A stretch of 48,529 nucleotides of DNA, taken from contig NZ_JADDRL010000073.1 in the NCBI RefSeq assembly GCF_021538895.1, forward strand, positions 1-48,529, read 5' to 3'. Below are positions 24,848 to 33,991 of this stretch, in pieces. The position numbers were made by a program, and so were the translations under genes. This DNA comes from Streptomyces olivochromogenes (lineage in GTDB: Bacteria > Actinomycetota > Actinomycetes > Streptomycetales > Streptomycetaceae). The notes under the pieces are model-generated. The model was given only the letters and a program-made list of their open reading frames with translations. It made no database searches and was not told where the DNA came from. Positions within the stretch are counted from its first letter, which is position 1, and each line of letters opens with the position of its first letter.

Positions 24848-24859
24848 TCAGAAACCAAC
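24848..24859. repeat. Direct repeat TCAGAAACCAAC, copy 2
   Basis: Exact second copy of the 12-mer at 24717, located upstream of the operon's -35 box. Confidence 0.5.
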
Positions 24860-24868
24860 AGCGCGCGG

Positions 24869-24898
24869 AGCCCGCACGGCAGGGGTGCCGTGCGGGCT
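24869..24898 (-). terminator. Strong hairpin terminator after the GntR gene
   Basis: Perfect 13-bp stem AGCCCGCACGGCA / TGCCGTGCGGGCT around a GGGG loop, 21 bases past the GntR stop. There is no T tract. It separates iolD-gntR from the sugar operon promoter. Confidence 0.8.
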
Positions 24899-24919
24899 GG
24901 GCGGAGCGGGTGAGTCCGG

Positions 24920-25705
24920 TTACGGTCTGACCAGCAACTGGAAGTCGAAGGCGTACCTGGACGCCCGATAGATGTGCGATCCGTACTCGACGGGACGGCC
25001 CGTGTCGTCGTACGCCGTGCGCTGCATGGTGAGCAGGGCCGCGCCCTCCTTCTCGTCGAGGCACACGGCTTCCTCGGCGGTGGCGCTGCGGGCACCGATG
25101 GTCTGGCGGGCGCTGTGCAGCGTGATGCCCGCCGAGCGCATCATCCGGTACAGGCCCGTCGACTCCAGCCGGGCCGTGTCGAGTTCGAGCAGCGCGGTGG
25201 GCAGGTAGTTGCACAGGAAGGCCACGGGCTGGCCGTGGGTGAAGCGCAGCCGCTCCAGGAGCGTGACCTCGCCGCCCTCCGCGATACCGAGGGCGGCCGC
25301 GACGTCCGCGGTCGCGGGCACGCGCTCGTTGCGCAGCACCTGGGTGGTCGGGCCCTGTCCGGCCGACTCCAGGTCGTCGTAGAGGCTGCTGAGCTCCAGC
25401 GGCCGCTTGACCTGACTGTGCACCACCTGGGTGCCGACGCCGCGCCGGCGCACCAACAGGCCCTTGTCCACCAGGGACTGGATGGCCTGGCGGACCGTGG
25501 GCCGGGACAGGCCCAGGCGCACGGACAGGTCGACCTCGTTGCCCAGGAGGTTGCCCGGGGCGAGGACCCCGTGGTCGATGGCCGCCTCCAGTTGCCGGGC
25601 GAGCTGGTAGTACAGCGGCACCGGACTGCTGCGGTCCAGGTCGAAGTCGACGGAGTCGAGTGCGGGGCCGGTCACGGGACGAGAGTGGTCACCGGTTCTG
25701 GTCAC
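24920..25705 (-). CDS. GntR family regulator, HutC/UTRA type
   Basis: A 261-residue repressor-type protein. The winged helix-turn-helix covers about 28-98 (VPLYYQLARQLEAAI, LSVRLGLSRPTVRQAIQSL, LVRRRGVGTQVV). A UTRA ligand-binding domain follows (about 115-255, ending VEYGSHIYRASRYAFDFQL). The start is GTG 25705 with a near-perfect AAGGAGGT. It lies downstream of iolD on the same strand. IolR of Corynebacterium is a GntR-UTRA protein that controls inositol genes, so this is the best candidate for the TTGTACTKACA sites at 27862 and 37118. It might also act on the neighbouring GH42 operon. Confidence 0.9.
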   Translation of the reverse strand: MTRTGDHSRPVTGPALDSVDFDLDRSSPVPLYYQLARQLEAAIDHGVLAPGNLLGNEVDLSVRLGLSRPTVRQAIQSLVDKGLLVRRRGVGTQVVHSQVKRPLELSSLYDDLESAGQGPTTQVLRNERVPATADVAAALGIAEGGEVTLLERLRFTHGQPVAFLCNYLPTALLELDTARLESTGLYRMMRSAGITLHSARQTIGARSATAEEAVCLDEKEGAALLTMQRTAYDDTGRPVEYGSHIYRASRYAFDFQLLVRP

Positions 25706-25796
25706 CGGGACACCTCCTTCCAGGGCTCGGTGCGGGGTCAGGGGCGGCGGGGGAAGCCGGGGTTCATCGTCGTGCGGGCCTTTCGTCCGGGGAAGT

Positions 25797-27668
25797 TCAC
25801 AGGTGCCGACGGCGGTCGGCGACCTCGCGGTCGTAGGTCTCGCGGGCCCGTACGGCGGCCTCTCGGGTGGCGGTCTCGGCCACGGGTACGTCCCACCACG
25901 CCTCGGCCCCGGGAGCGCTCGGGGTGGTGTCGGTCTCGACGTACACGCAGGTGGGCCGGTCCGACGCGCGGGCGGTGGCGAGCGCCTCGCGCAGCTCGCG
26001 CACCGTCTTGGCGCGCAGCACGTGCATGCCCAGGCTGGCCGCGTTGGCGGCGAGGTCCACGGGCAGCGGGGCGCCGGAGAAGGTGCCGTCGGCCGCGCGA
26101 TGGCGATAGTCGGTGCCGAAGCGCTCGCCGCCCACCGCCTCGGACAGGCCGCCGATCGAGGCGTACCCGTGGTTCTGGATCAGGACCAGCTTGACGGGCA
26201 GTCCCTCCTGGACGGCGGTGACGATCTCGGTGGGCATCATCAGATAGGTGCCGTCGCCAAGCAGCGACCAGACCACGGTGTCCGGGGCGGCCTGCTGGAC
26301 GCCGATGCCGGCCGGGATCTCGTAGCCCATGCAGGAGTAGCCGTACTCCAGGTGGTACTGGCGCGGCGAGCGGGCCCGCCACAGCTTGTGCAGGTCGCCG
26401 GGGAGCGAGCCTGCCGCGTTGATCACCACGTCCGCGTCGCCGACCACCGCGTCGAGGGCGCCGAGCACCTGCGTCTGGGTCGGTACGGCGTCCTCGTCGT
26501 CGGCGCGGTAGGCGGCGTCCACGACCCGGTCCCAGCGTTCCTTGCCGCCGCGGTACTCCGCCTCGTACGCCGCGTCCACGCGGTGCCCGGCCAGCCCCTC
26601 GGTGAGTGCCTCCAGGGCCGTGCGCGCGTCGGCCACCACGGTGCGGGCGGCCAGTTTGTGGGCGTCGAAGGCGGCGATGTTGAGGTTCAGGAAGCGGACG
26701 CCGGGATGCCGGAAGAGCGTTCCGGAGGCGGTGGTGAAGTCCGTGTACCGGGTGCCGACCCCGATGACGAGATCGGCGGTGCGGGCCAGGTCGTCGGCGA
26801 CCGCCGTGCCGGTGTGCCCGATGCCGCCGAGGTCGGCCGGGTGGTCGTGGCGCAGGGAGCCCTTGCCCGCCTGGGTGGAGGCGACCGGGATGCCGGTGGC
26901 GTCCACCAGGGTCCGCAGCGCGTCCTCGGCCTCGCTGTGGTGCACGCCGCCGCCCGCCACGATCAGCGGCCGCTCGGCGGCCCGGACGGCGCGCAGCGCC
27001 TCGGCCAGCTCGACCGGGTCGGGGGCGGGACGCCGTACGCGCCAGACGCGGTCGGCGAAGAACTCCTCGGGCCAGTCGTACGCCTCCGCCTGCACGTCCT
27101 GCGGCAGCGCGAGGGTGACGGCGCCGGTCTCCGCCGGGTCGGCGAGCACCCGCACGGCGTTCAGCGCGGACGGGATCAGCGCCTCGGGCCGGGTGACACG
27201 GTCGAAGTACCGGGACACCGGACGCAGGGTGTCGTTCACGGAGAGGTCGGCCTCGACCGGGTGCTCCAGCTGCTGCAGCAGCGGGTCGGCGGGGCGGGTG
27301 GCGAAGTAGTCGCCGGGCAGCAGCAGGACCGGCAGGCGGTTGATGGTCGCCAGCGCGGCGCCGGTGACCAGATTGGTCGCTCCGGGGCCGATGGAGGTGG
27401 TGACGGCCTGCGCGGAGAGGCGGTTGAGCTGGCGGGCGTAGCCGACGGCCGCGTGCACCATGGACTGCTCGTTGCGACCCTGGTGGTACGGCATCACGCC
27501 GCCGTACTCCAGCAGGGCCTGGCCGATCCCGGCGACGTTGCCGTGGCCGAAGATGCCCCAGGTGCCGGCGATCAGCCGGTGCCGTACGCCGTCGCGCTCG
27601 GTGTACTGGGCGGACAGGAACCGCACCAGGGCCTGGGCGACGGTCAGGCGGGTCGTGCTGGGGCTCAT
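25797..27668 (-). CDS. iolD: 3D-(3,5/4)-trihydroxycyclohexane-1,2-dione hydrolase
   Basis: A 623-residue thiamin-diphosphate enzyme that opens the ring of the diketo-inositol intermediate to 5-deoxy-glucuronate in myo-inositol catabolism. The N-terminal ThDP domain has YHQGRNEQSMVHAAVGYA with the catalytic Glu. The C-terminal PP domain has GDGTYLMMPTEI and VLIQNHGYASIGGL as in IolD. Length is normal. ATG 27668 is preceded by GAGG; GTG 27680 is possible. It is the first gene of an iolD-gntR unit and is divergent from an inositol-type ABC operon. No iolA, iolB or iolC lies beside it. Confidence 0.92.
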   Translation of the reverse strand: MSPSTTRLTVAQALVRFLSAQYTERDGVRHRLIAGTWGIFGHGNVAGIGQALLEYGGVMPYHQGRNEQSMVHAAVGYARQLNRLSAQAVTTSIGPGATNLVTGAALATINRLPVLLLPGDYFATRPADPLLQQLEHPVEADLSVNDTLRPVSRYFDRVTRPEALIPSALNAVRVLADPAETGAVTLALPQDVQAEAYDWPEEFFADRVWRVRRPAPDPVELAEALRAVRAAERPLIVAGGGVHHSEAEDALRTLVDATGIPVASTQAGKGSLRHDHPADLGGIGHTGTAVADDLARTADLVIGVGTRYTDFTTASGTLFRHPGVRFLNLNIAAFDAHKLAARTVVADARTALEALTEGLAGHRVDAAYEAEYRGGKERWDRVVDAAYRADDEDAVPTQTQVLGALDAVVGDADVVINAAGSLPGDLHKLWRARSPRQYHLEYGYSCMGYEIPAGIGVQQAAPDTVVWSLLGDGTYLMMPTEIVTAVQEGLPVKLVLIQNHGYASIGGLSEAVGGERFGTDYRHRAADGTFSGAPLPVDLAANAASLGMHVLRAKTVRELREALATARASDRPTCVYVETDTTPSAPGAEAWWDVPVAETATREAAVRARETYDREVADRRRHL

Positions 27669-27827
27669 CGGGGACCTCACTGGGTTTCCTCGGACGGGGC
27701 GGTGTACTTCCCGGACGTCCGCGCCGGGCTCAGGGGTACGCCTGTGCGGAGCGGGTAGAGATCAACTCCGACATGGCCCCTCGTGACGGGGGCACAGGAC
27801 CGGGCTGCTGACGTGGCCATGCGCTCA

Positions 27828-27857
27828 GGTGTAGGTCCCCGGGGCCCCTGCTGTCAA
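27828..27857 (-). promoter_or_regulatory. iolD promoter
   Basis: On the minus strand a consensus TTGACA -35 (27857-27852), 18-bp spacer and TACACC -10 (27833-27828). The leader to iolD is about 150 bases. Confidence 0.6.
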
Positions 27858-27861
27858 TGGT

Positions 27862-27873
27862 TTGTACTTACAT
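27862..27873. promoter_or_regulatory. Putative GntR/IolR operator TTGTACTTACAT
   Basis: An inverted repeat TTGT-ACTT-ACAT set directly behind the iolD -35 box. Thirteen of 14 bases of GGTTTGTACTKACA recur in the PhyH/LacI divergent gap at 37118. Confidence 0.6.
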
Positions 27874-27909
27874 TCGGACCTGCGTGTGAAATGATGTCTT
27901 AACAAAGTA

Positions 27910-27915
27910 TTGACA
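27910..27915 (+). promoter_or_regulatory. -35 box of the inositol-type ABC operon
   Basis: Consensus TTGACA; the best -10 is TTGGAT 17 bases on. The sequence ATTGACAGCRGG is shared with the opposing iolD promoter. Confidence 0.5.
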
Positions 27916-28049
27916 GCGGGCGCGGCAGGGACTTGGATCCCGTCCCAACGCACAGCAAACAACCCGGATCGCCTCCCGGCCCCGGGCCCATGGATCTTCG
28001 TCTTCGTAGATCCCCCTTTCTCCTGCTCGCACAGTGAGGTGCCGGAAAG

Positions 28050-29069
28050 ATGGACCGCTCTTCGTACTCCCGCTCCCGCAGACTGGCCCCCGTCGTGGCC
28101 GTTGCCGCAGCGGCAGCGCTCACCCTCGCCGGCTGCTCCAGCAGTTCCGGCGGCAAGAAGTCGGAAGAGGGTGGGGCGAACGCCTCCGCGGGCAAGGCCA
28201 GCACCCCCCGGATGACGGTGGCGCTGGTGACCCACCAGGCGCCCGGCGACACCTTCTGGGACATCGTCCGCAAGGGCGCCGAGGCCGCCGCCGCCAAGGA
28301 CAACATCAAGCTCGTCTACTCCGCCGACCCGAACGCGGGCACCCAGGCCAACCTGGTCCAGAACGCGATCGACCAGAAGGTCGACGGCATCGCCATCACC
28401 CTCGCCAAGCCCGACGCCATGAAGGAGGTCGTGAGCAAGGCGAAGACGGGGAACATCCCCGTCGTCGGCCTCAACTCCGGGGTGAGCGACTGGCAGAAGC
28501 TCGGCCTGATGGAGTTCTTCGGCCAGGACGAGAGCGTGGCCGGTGAGGCGCTCGGCAAGCGGCTCAACGAGGAGGGGGCCAAGAAGGCCGTCTGCGTGAT
28601 CCAGGAGCAGGGCAACATCGGCCTCACCCAGCGCTGCGACGGCGTGAAGAAGACGTTCTCCGGCACGACTGAGACGCTGTACGTGAACGGCACCGACATG
28701 CCGTCGGTGAAGTCCACGATCACCGCCAAGCTCAAGAAGGACAGCGACACCGACTACGTGGTCGCGCTCGGCGCCCCGTACGCCCTGACCGCGGTCCAGT
28801 CGGTGGACGACGCGGGCAGCAAGGCGAAGGTCGCCACCTTCGACCTCAACAAGGAACTGACCGGCGCGATCTCCAAGGGGTCGATCCAGTTCGCGGTGGA
28901 CCAGCAGCCGTACCTGCAGGGCTACCTGGCGATCGACTCCCTGTGGCTGTACAAGAACAACGGCAACTACATGGGCGGCGGAGAGCAGCCGGTGCTGACC
29001 GGTCCGGCCTTCGTCGACAAGACCAACGTCGACAAGGTCGCCGCGTTCGCCGCGAAGGGCACTCGGTGA
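28050..29069 (+). CDS. Sugar/inositol-binding lipoprotein (CUT2 type)
   Basis: A 339-residue ribose/inositol-class periplasmic-binding-fold protein (Peripla_BP_4). The signal peptide has a basic start, a hydrophobic core and lipobox LAGC with Cys29, followed by a Ser/Gly/Glu linker. The mature domain begins MTVALVTHQAPGDTFWDIVRKGAEAAA, typical for CUT2 proteins. GGAAAG precedes the ATG. It is the first of four co-directional genes (lipoprotein, permease, ATPase, IolE-like isomerase). Context with iolD points to myo-inositol or another cyclic polyol as ligand. Confidence 0.9.
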   Translation: MDRSSYSRSRRLAPVVAVAAAAALTLAGCSSSSGGKKSEEGGANASAGKASTPRMTVALVTHQAPGDTFWDIVRKGAEAAAAKDNIKLVYSADPNAGTQANLVQNAIDQKVDGIAITLAKPDAMKEVVSKAKTGNIPVVGLNSGVSDWQKLGLMEFFGQDESVAGEALGKRLNEEGAKKAVCVIQEQGNIGLTQRCDGVKKTFSGTTETLYVNGTDMPSVKSTITAKLKKDSDTDYVVALGAPYALTAVQSVDDAGSKAKVATFDLNKELTGAISKGSIQFAVDQQPYLQGYLAIDSLWLYKNNGNYMGGGEQPVLTGPAFVDKTNVDKVAAFAAKGTR

Positions 29070-30145
29070 TGAGCATGACCCAGCAGGGTGGGCCGGCGGT
29101 GACCACACCGCCGGCCCCCGGCCCCAAGGAGACCGACGGCCGCACGGCGCGGCGCCCGCTGGCGCTGCGCCTGCTGGCCCGGCCCGAAGTCGGCGTCTTC
29201 CTCGGCGCCGTGGCCGTCTTCGTCTTCTTCCTGATCGCGGCGCCGGCGGTCCGCCAGGGCAGCTCGATGGCCACCGTGCTCTACCAGTCGTCGACCATCG
29301 GCATCATGGCCCTCCCGGTGGCCCTGCTGATGATCGGCGGCGAGTTCGACCTCTCGTCCGGTGTCGCCGTGATCACCTCGGCGCTCACCGCGAGCATGAT
29401 CAGCTACCAGCTGACCATGAACGTGTGGGTGGGCGTAATCGTCGCCCTCTTCGCCTCCCTCGGGGTCGGCGCGTTCAACGGCTGGATGGTGGTCCGTACG
29501 GGCCTGCCCAGCTTCCTGGTCACCCTGGGCACCTTCCTGATCCTGCAAGGCGTGAACCTCGCGGTCACCAAGTCGATCACCGGCAACGTCGCCACCGACG
29601 ACATCAGTAACATGGAAGGCTTCGACCAGGCGAAGAAGCTGTTCGCCTCCTCGTTCGACGTCGGCGGCGTCGAGGTGAAGATCACCGTCGTGTGGTGGCT
29701 GGTCTTCGCCGCGCTCGCCACCTGGGTCCTGCTGCGCACCAAGTACGGCAACTGGATCTTCGCCGTCGGCGGCAACAAGGACAGCGCTCGCGCGGTCGGC
29801 GTCCCGGTGAGCTTCACCAAGATCACGCTCTTCATGACCGTCGGCTTCGGCGCCTGGTTCCTCGGCATGCACCAGCTGTTCTCGTTCAACACCGTCCAGT
29901 CCGGCGAGGGGGTCGGCCAGGAGCTGATCTACATCGCGGCGGCGGTCATCGGCGGCTGTCTGCTCACCGGCGGCTACGGCTCCGCCATCGGCCCGGTCTT
30001 CGGTGCCTTCATGTTCGGCATGGTGAACCAGGGCATCGTCTACGCGGGCTGGAACCCCGACTGGTTCAAGGCCTTCCTGGGCGTGATGCTGCTCGGCGCC
30101 GTCCTCATCAATCTGTGGGTCAGTCGCACGGCGACCCGGAGGTGA
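29069..30145 (+). CDS. Sugar ABC transporter permease (CUT2/RbsC type)
   Basis: A 358-residue membrane protein with about ten helices. It has the RbsC-like stretches LPVALLMIGGEFDLSSGVAVITS (about 88-110), GLPSFLVTLGTFLILQG and YGNWIFAVGGNKDSARAVGVPV. Start ATG 29069 overlaps the preceding TGA by one base (TGATG), so the two are coupled. It forms the homodimeric channel of the CUT2 importer whose ATPase follows five bases later. Confidence 0.92.
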   Translation: MSMTQQGGPAVTTPPAPGPKETDGRTARRPLALRLLARPEVGVFLGAVAVFVFFLIAAPAVRQGSSMATVLYQSSTIGIMALPVALLMIGGEFDLSSGVAVITSALTASMISYQLTMNVWVGVIVALFASLGVGAFNGWMVVRTGLPSFLVTLGTFLILQGVNLAVTKSITGNVATDDISNMEGFDQAKKLFASSFDVGGVEVKITVVWWLVFAALATWVLLRTKYGNWIFAVGGNKDSARAVGVPVSFTKITLFMTVGFGAWFLGMHQLFSFNTVQSGEGVGQELIYIAAAVIGGCLLTGGYGSAIGPVFGAFMFGMVNQGIVYAGWNPDWFKAFLGVMLLGAVLINLWVSRTATRR

Positions 30146-30149
30146 CTTC

Positions 30150-31058
<909 letters not shown>

Positions 31059-31060
31059 CC

Positions 31061-31963
31061 ATGGCGAACGCCCTCGACCGCATCCGGGTGGGCTCGGCGC
31101 CCGACTCCTGGGGCGTCTGGTTCCCCGAGGACCCCCAGCAGGTGCCCTGGGAACGCTTCCTGGACGAGGTGGCCGAGGCCGGTTACTCCTGGATCGAACT
31201 GGGTCCCTACGGCTACCTGCCCACGGACCCGGCCCGCCTCACCGACGAGGTGAACAGGCGGAACCTGAAGGTGTCCGCGGGTACGGTCTTCACCGGCCTG
31301 CACCGCGGCCCCGCCGTCTGGGAGTCCACCTGGCAGCACGTCGCCCAGGTCGCCACGCTCACCCGGGCCATGGGTGCCGGGCACCTGGTGGTGATCCCCT
31401 CCTTCTGGCGCGACGACAAGACCGCCGAGATCCTGGAACCCCCGGAGCTGACCGGCGAGCAGTGGGCCCACCTCACCAAGGGCATGGAACGGCTCGGCCA
31501 CGAGGTGAAGGAGACGTACGGGCTGGACATCGTCGTCCACCCGCACGCCGACACGCACATCGACACCGAGGAGCACGTCGAGCGGTTCCTCGACTCGACC
31601 GACTCCGGTCTGGTCAACCTCTGCCTGGACACCGGCCACTACGCGTACTGCGGCGGGGACAGCGTCAAGCTCATCGAGACGTACGGCGAGCGCATTGGCT
31701 ATCTGCACCTCAAGCAGGTCGACCCGGCGGTCCTCGCCGACGTCGTGGCCGACGAGATCCCGTTCGGCCCGGCGGTCGCGCGCGGTGTGATGTGCGAACC
31801 ACCGTCCGGGGTGCCGGAGTTGGAGCCGGTATTGGCGGCGGCACAGCGGCTCGGCGTCGATCTGTTCGCGATCGTCGAGCAGGACATGTACCCCTGCGAG
31901 CCGGACAAGCCGCTGCCGATCGCGGTGCGCACGCGCCGGTTCCTGCGGTCGTGCGGGGCGTGA
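31061..31963 (+). CDS. Sugar phosphate isomerase/epimerase, IolE/IolI-like TIM barrel
   Basis: A 300-residue xylose-isomerase-like TIM barrel. It starts RIRVGSAPDSWGVWFPEDPQQVPW, the start typical of inosose dehydratase-like proteins. Metal ligands are likely in WIELGPYG (Glu), HPHADTHID, CLDTGHYAYCGGD and YLHLKQVD. The family includes IolE (2-keto-myo-inositol dehydratase) and IolI (inosose isomerase). It lies two bases after the ATPase stop and is the last gene of the transporter operon, followed by a strong terminator. With iolD nearby, dehydration or isomerisation of an inosose is the natural guess. Confidence 0.85.
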   Translation: MANALDRIRVGSAPDSWGVWFPEDPQQVPWERFLDEVAEAGYSWIELGPYGYLPTDPARLTDEVNRRNLKVSAGTVFTGLHRGPAVWESTWQHVAQVATLTRAMGAGHLVVIPSFWRDDKTAEILEPPELTGEQWAHLTKGMERLGHEVKETYGLDIVVHPHADTHIDTEEHVERFLDSTDSGLVNLCLDTGHYAYCGGDSVKLIETYGERIGYLHLKQVDPAVLADVVADEIPFGPAVARGVMCEPPSGVPELEPVLAAAQRLGVDLFAIVEQDMYPCEPDKPLPIAVRTRRFLRSCGA

Positions 31964-32008
31964 ACGGGGCACTGCTCACCAAGCGTTGACCTGCGGTCAC
32001 CGTGCGCC

Positions 32009-32063
32009 AGGAGCGCCCGCGGCACCGTCGCCCGCCGACAGGCGGCGGCACGCGGGCGCTCCT
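32009..32063 (+). terminator. Terminator of the inositol-type ABC operon
   Basis: Perfect 13-bp stem AGGAGCGCCCGCG (32009-32021) / CGCGGGCGCTCCT (32051-32063), with a smaller inner GCCGCC-type stem in the loop. No T tract. Confidence 0.75.
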
Positions 32064-32066
32064 ATG

Positions 32067-32081
32067 CTTGTGCTCCACAAG
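32067..32081. promoter_or_regulatory. Inverted repeat CTTGTG-CTC-CACAAG
   Basis: A perfect 6-bp inverted repeat just after a TATGCT hexamer (32063-32068) and about 180 bases before the serine hydrolase gene; possible operator on that gene's promoter. Confidence 0.35.
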
Positions 32082-32262
32082 GCCGTCCGGCCTCGACTCC
32101 CGGCACGGCGGTGACCGCGGCGCGGCATGCGGCGCGGGAATCCGCCCCGAGGTTTCGCCCAGGACGCGAGTTGCGCCTGGACGTGCCGACCGGCCGCGTC
32201 CCGCCGCCTTGCACGGCATCGGCGGGTCGGTCCTCCGGTGTCCGCATTGGGGAGTTGGGGCC

Positions 32263-33579
32263 ATGTCGCACTCGTCCGCACGCTGTCGCAGCGGGGCCGT
32301 CCTGGTCACCGCGGTGGGGATGCTGGTGGTGCCCGCCGCGGGCACCTCAGCCGCGGCCCGGCCGCTGTCGTCCGCGACGACCGCGACGGCCGCCACGTCG
32401 GCCCCGTCCGCCACGACCGGCATGGCCGCCTCGGTGGCCTCGGTGGCCTCGGCCGCCGAACCCGCCCCGCCGTCGCCCTCCGGGAACGAGGTCCGTGAGC
32501 TCACACCCGCGGTGCGGCAGCAGGTGGACGCGGCCGTGCGGCGGGTCATGCGGGAGGCGAACATCCCGGGCGTGACCGTCGGTCTGTGGACCCCCGACAA
32601 GGGGGAGTACGTGAAGTCCTTCGGCGTCGCCGACAAGAGCACCGGCGCGGCGATGCGCCCCGACCTGTACATGCGGATCGGCAGCGAGACCAAGACGTTC
32701 ACGGTGACGGCGCTGCTGGAGCTCGTGGACCGGGGCAAGGTGAACCTGGACGACACGATCGACCGGTACGTCAGCGGGGTGCCGAACGGCGACCGGATCA
32801 CGCTGCGCCAGCTGGCCGGCATGCGCAGCGGGCTGTTCAACTACTCGGAGGACGACGGCTTCTTCAAGGCCCTGACCTCCGATCCGCAACGCCCGTTCAC
32901 CCCGCGGGAACTGCTCGCCTACTCCTTCAAGCACCCCGTGCTGTTCCCGCCGGGCGAGAAGTTCGACTACTCCAACACCAACCTCATCCTGCTCGGTCTG
33001 GTCGTCGAGAAGGCCGGCGGCCGGCCGCTCGGGGACTACATCCACGACCACGTCCTCGCCCCGGCCGGACTCGCCGAGACCCTGTTCCCGACCGGCAACG
33101 AGTTCCCGACCCCGCACGCGCAGGGCTACACCGACCAGACGGCGACCGGCCGGGTGGAGGACTCGGCGAACTGGAACCCGTCCTGGGGCTGGGCGGCCGG
33201 CGCGATGATCTCCACCCTGGACGACCTGCGGGTCTGGGCACCCACCGTGGCCACCGGCCGGCTCCCGGACGGCAACTTCCTGATCAGCCCCGCCACCCAG
33301 AAACAGCGCCTCACCACGCCGCCGACCTCCATCCCGGGCGCCGGATACGGACTGGGCATCTTCAACGTCCAGGGCTGGATCGGGCACAACGGCTCGCTGC
33401 CCGGTTACGAGTCCCTGACCATCTACCTCCCGTCGGCCAGGGCGACGCTCGTGGTCCTGCTGAACACGGACATCAGCCACGAGGGCCAGGAGCCCAGCAC
33501 CCTGCTGGGCGACGCGATCACGTCGATCGTCTCCCCGGACCACGTCTTCGACCTGCCCGCGGAACCGGCGGCGAGGTGA
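32263..33579 (+). CDS. Secreted serine hydrolase, beta-lactamase class C/DD-peptidase family
   Basis: A 438-residue exported protein. A signal peptide (basic start, hydrophobic VLVTAVGMLVVPAAG, Ala-rich cleavage region) is followed by an Ala/Thr/Ser linker to about residue 80. The beta-lactamase-related domain has SxxK as Ser141-Glu-Thr-Lys144, YSN as Tyr236-Ser-Asn238, and GHNGSLPGY with His375 as the third motif. All three are intact, so it should be active as a D,D-carboxypeptidase, esterase or D-aminopeptidase outside the membrane. A related protein at 38717-39934 lacks these residues. It is followed after 50 bases by a small unknown gene on the same strand. Confidence 0.88.
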   Translation: MSHSSARCRSGAVLVTAVGMLVVPAAGTSAAARPLSSATTATAATSAPSATTGMAASVASVASAAEPAPPSPSGNEVRELTPAVRQQVDAAVRRVMREANIPGVTVGLWTPDKGEYVKSFGVADKSTGAAMRPDLYMRIGSETKTFTVTALLELVDRGKVNLDDTIDRYVSGVPNGDRITLRQLAGMRSGLFNYSEDDGFFKALTSDPQRPFTPRELLAYSFKHPVLFPPGEKFDYSNTNLILLGLVVEKAGGRPLGDYIHDHVLAPAGLAETLFPTGNEFPTPHAQGYTDQTATGRVEDSANWNPSWGWAAGAMISTLDDLRVWAPTVATGRLPDGNFLISPATQKQRLTTPPTSIPGAGYGLGIFNVQGWIGHNGSLPGYESLTIYLPSARATLVVLLNTDISHEGQEPSTLLGDAITSIVSPDHVFDLPAEPAAR

Positions 33580-33629
33580 GCGCGTTCTCACGGGTGACGG
33601 GGCGCGAGTGCCGGAGCGGGGAGGACGAG

Positions 33630-33878
33630 ATGACCGAGTCGACGGACACGACGTCGCGGACCGAGCAGGGGCAAGGGCAGGGACGGGAACAGGGACACGG
33701 GCCGGGGCGGCGGACCCCGGACGCCACCGAGGCCGCGGAGCTGCGGCGGGCCCGGTTCGGGGCGCTGCCGGAGCGGATCCGCCCGCAGGACACGGTGGAG
33801 GAGCGCCCCGCCGCGCCGCGGGACCCGGCACGGGACGCCTACGACCCCGACGAGTGGATGGTCCGCTACTGTCTGTGA
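33630..33878 (+). CDS. Hypothetical 82-residue hydrophilic protein
   Basis: Not recognised. The N-terminal third is low complexity (TEQGQGQGREQGHGPGRR) and probably disordered. The rest is charged, with TEAAELRRARFGALPERIRP and a C-terminal YDPDEWMVRYCL that looks like a short conserved tail. A good GAGGACG ribosome site lies just before the ATG. It sits 50 bases after the serine hydrolase gene and is likely co-transcribed; a terminator hairpin follows 48 bases after the stop. Confidence 0.65.
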   Translation: MTESTDTTSRTEQGQGQGREQGHGPGRRTPDATEAAELRRARFGALPERIRPQDTVEERPAAPRDPARDAYDPDEWMVRYCL

Positions 33879-33925
33879 TCCGAGGCGCGGGCCGACGCCC
33901 TGTGCCGGTTCGATCCGGCGCGGGA

Positions 33926-33969
33926 CGACGACGAGGCGAGGGCCGTCAGGTCCCCTCGCCTCGTCGTCG
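33926..33969. terminator. Bidirectional terminator between convergent genes
   Basis: Perfect 16-bp stem CGACGACGAGGCGAGG (33926-33941) / CCTCGCCTCGTCGTCG (33954-33969) with a 12-base loop, between the small-protein gene and the IolG-like gene. Confidence 0.8.
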
Positions 33970-33991
33970 CCGGTCCGCGGGCGCGGGCGGC

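Larger units (their letters stand above)
27669..28049. other. 381-bp divergent control region
   Basis: Gene-free interval between iolD and the lipoprotein gene, holding two outward promoters and one inverted-repeat operator, listed separately. The remaining parts are GC-rich leaders with no further signal that I recognise. Confidence 0.6.

Noticed and set aside
25738..25767. Nine-codon ORF MNPGFPRRP between iolD and the GntR gene
   Set aside because: Weak ribosome site with long spacing and no coupling to the next gene; too short to support.
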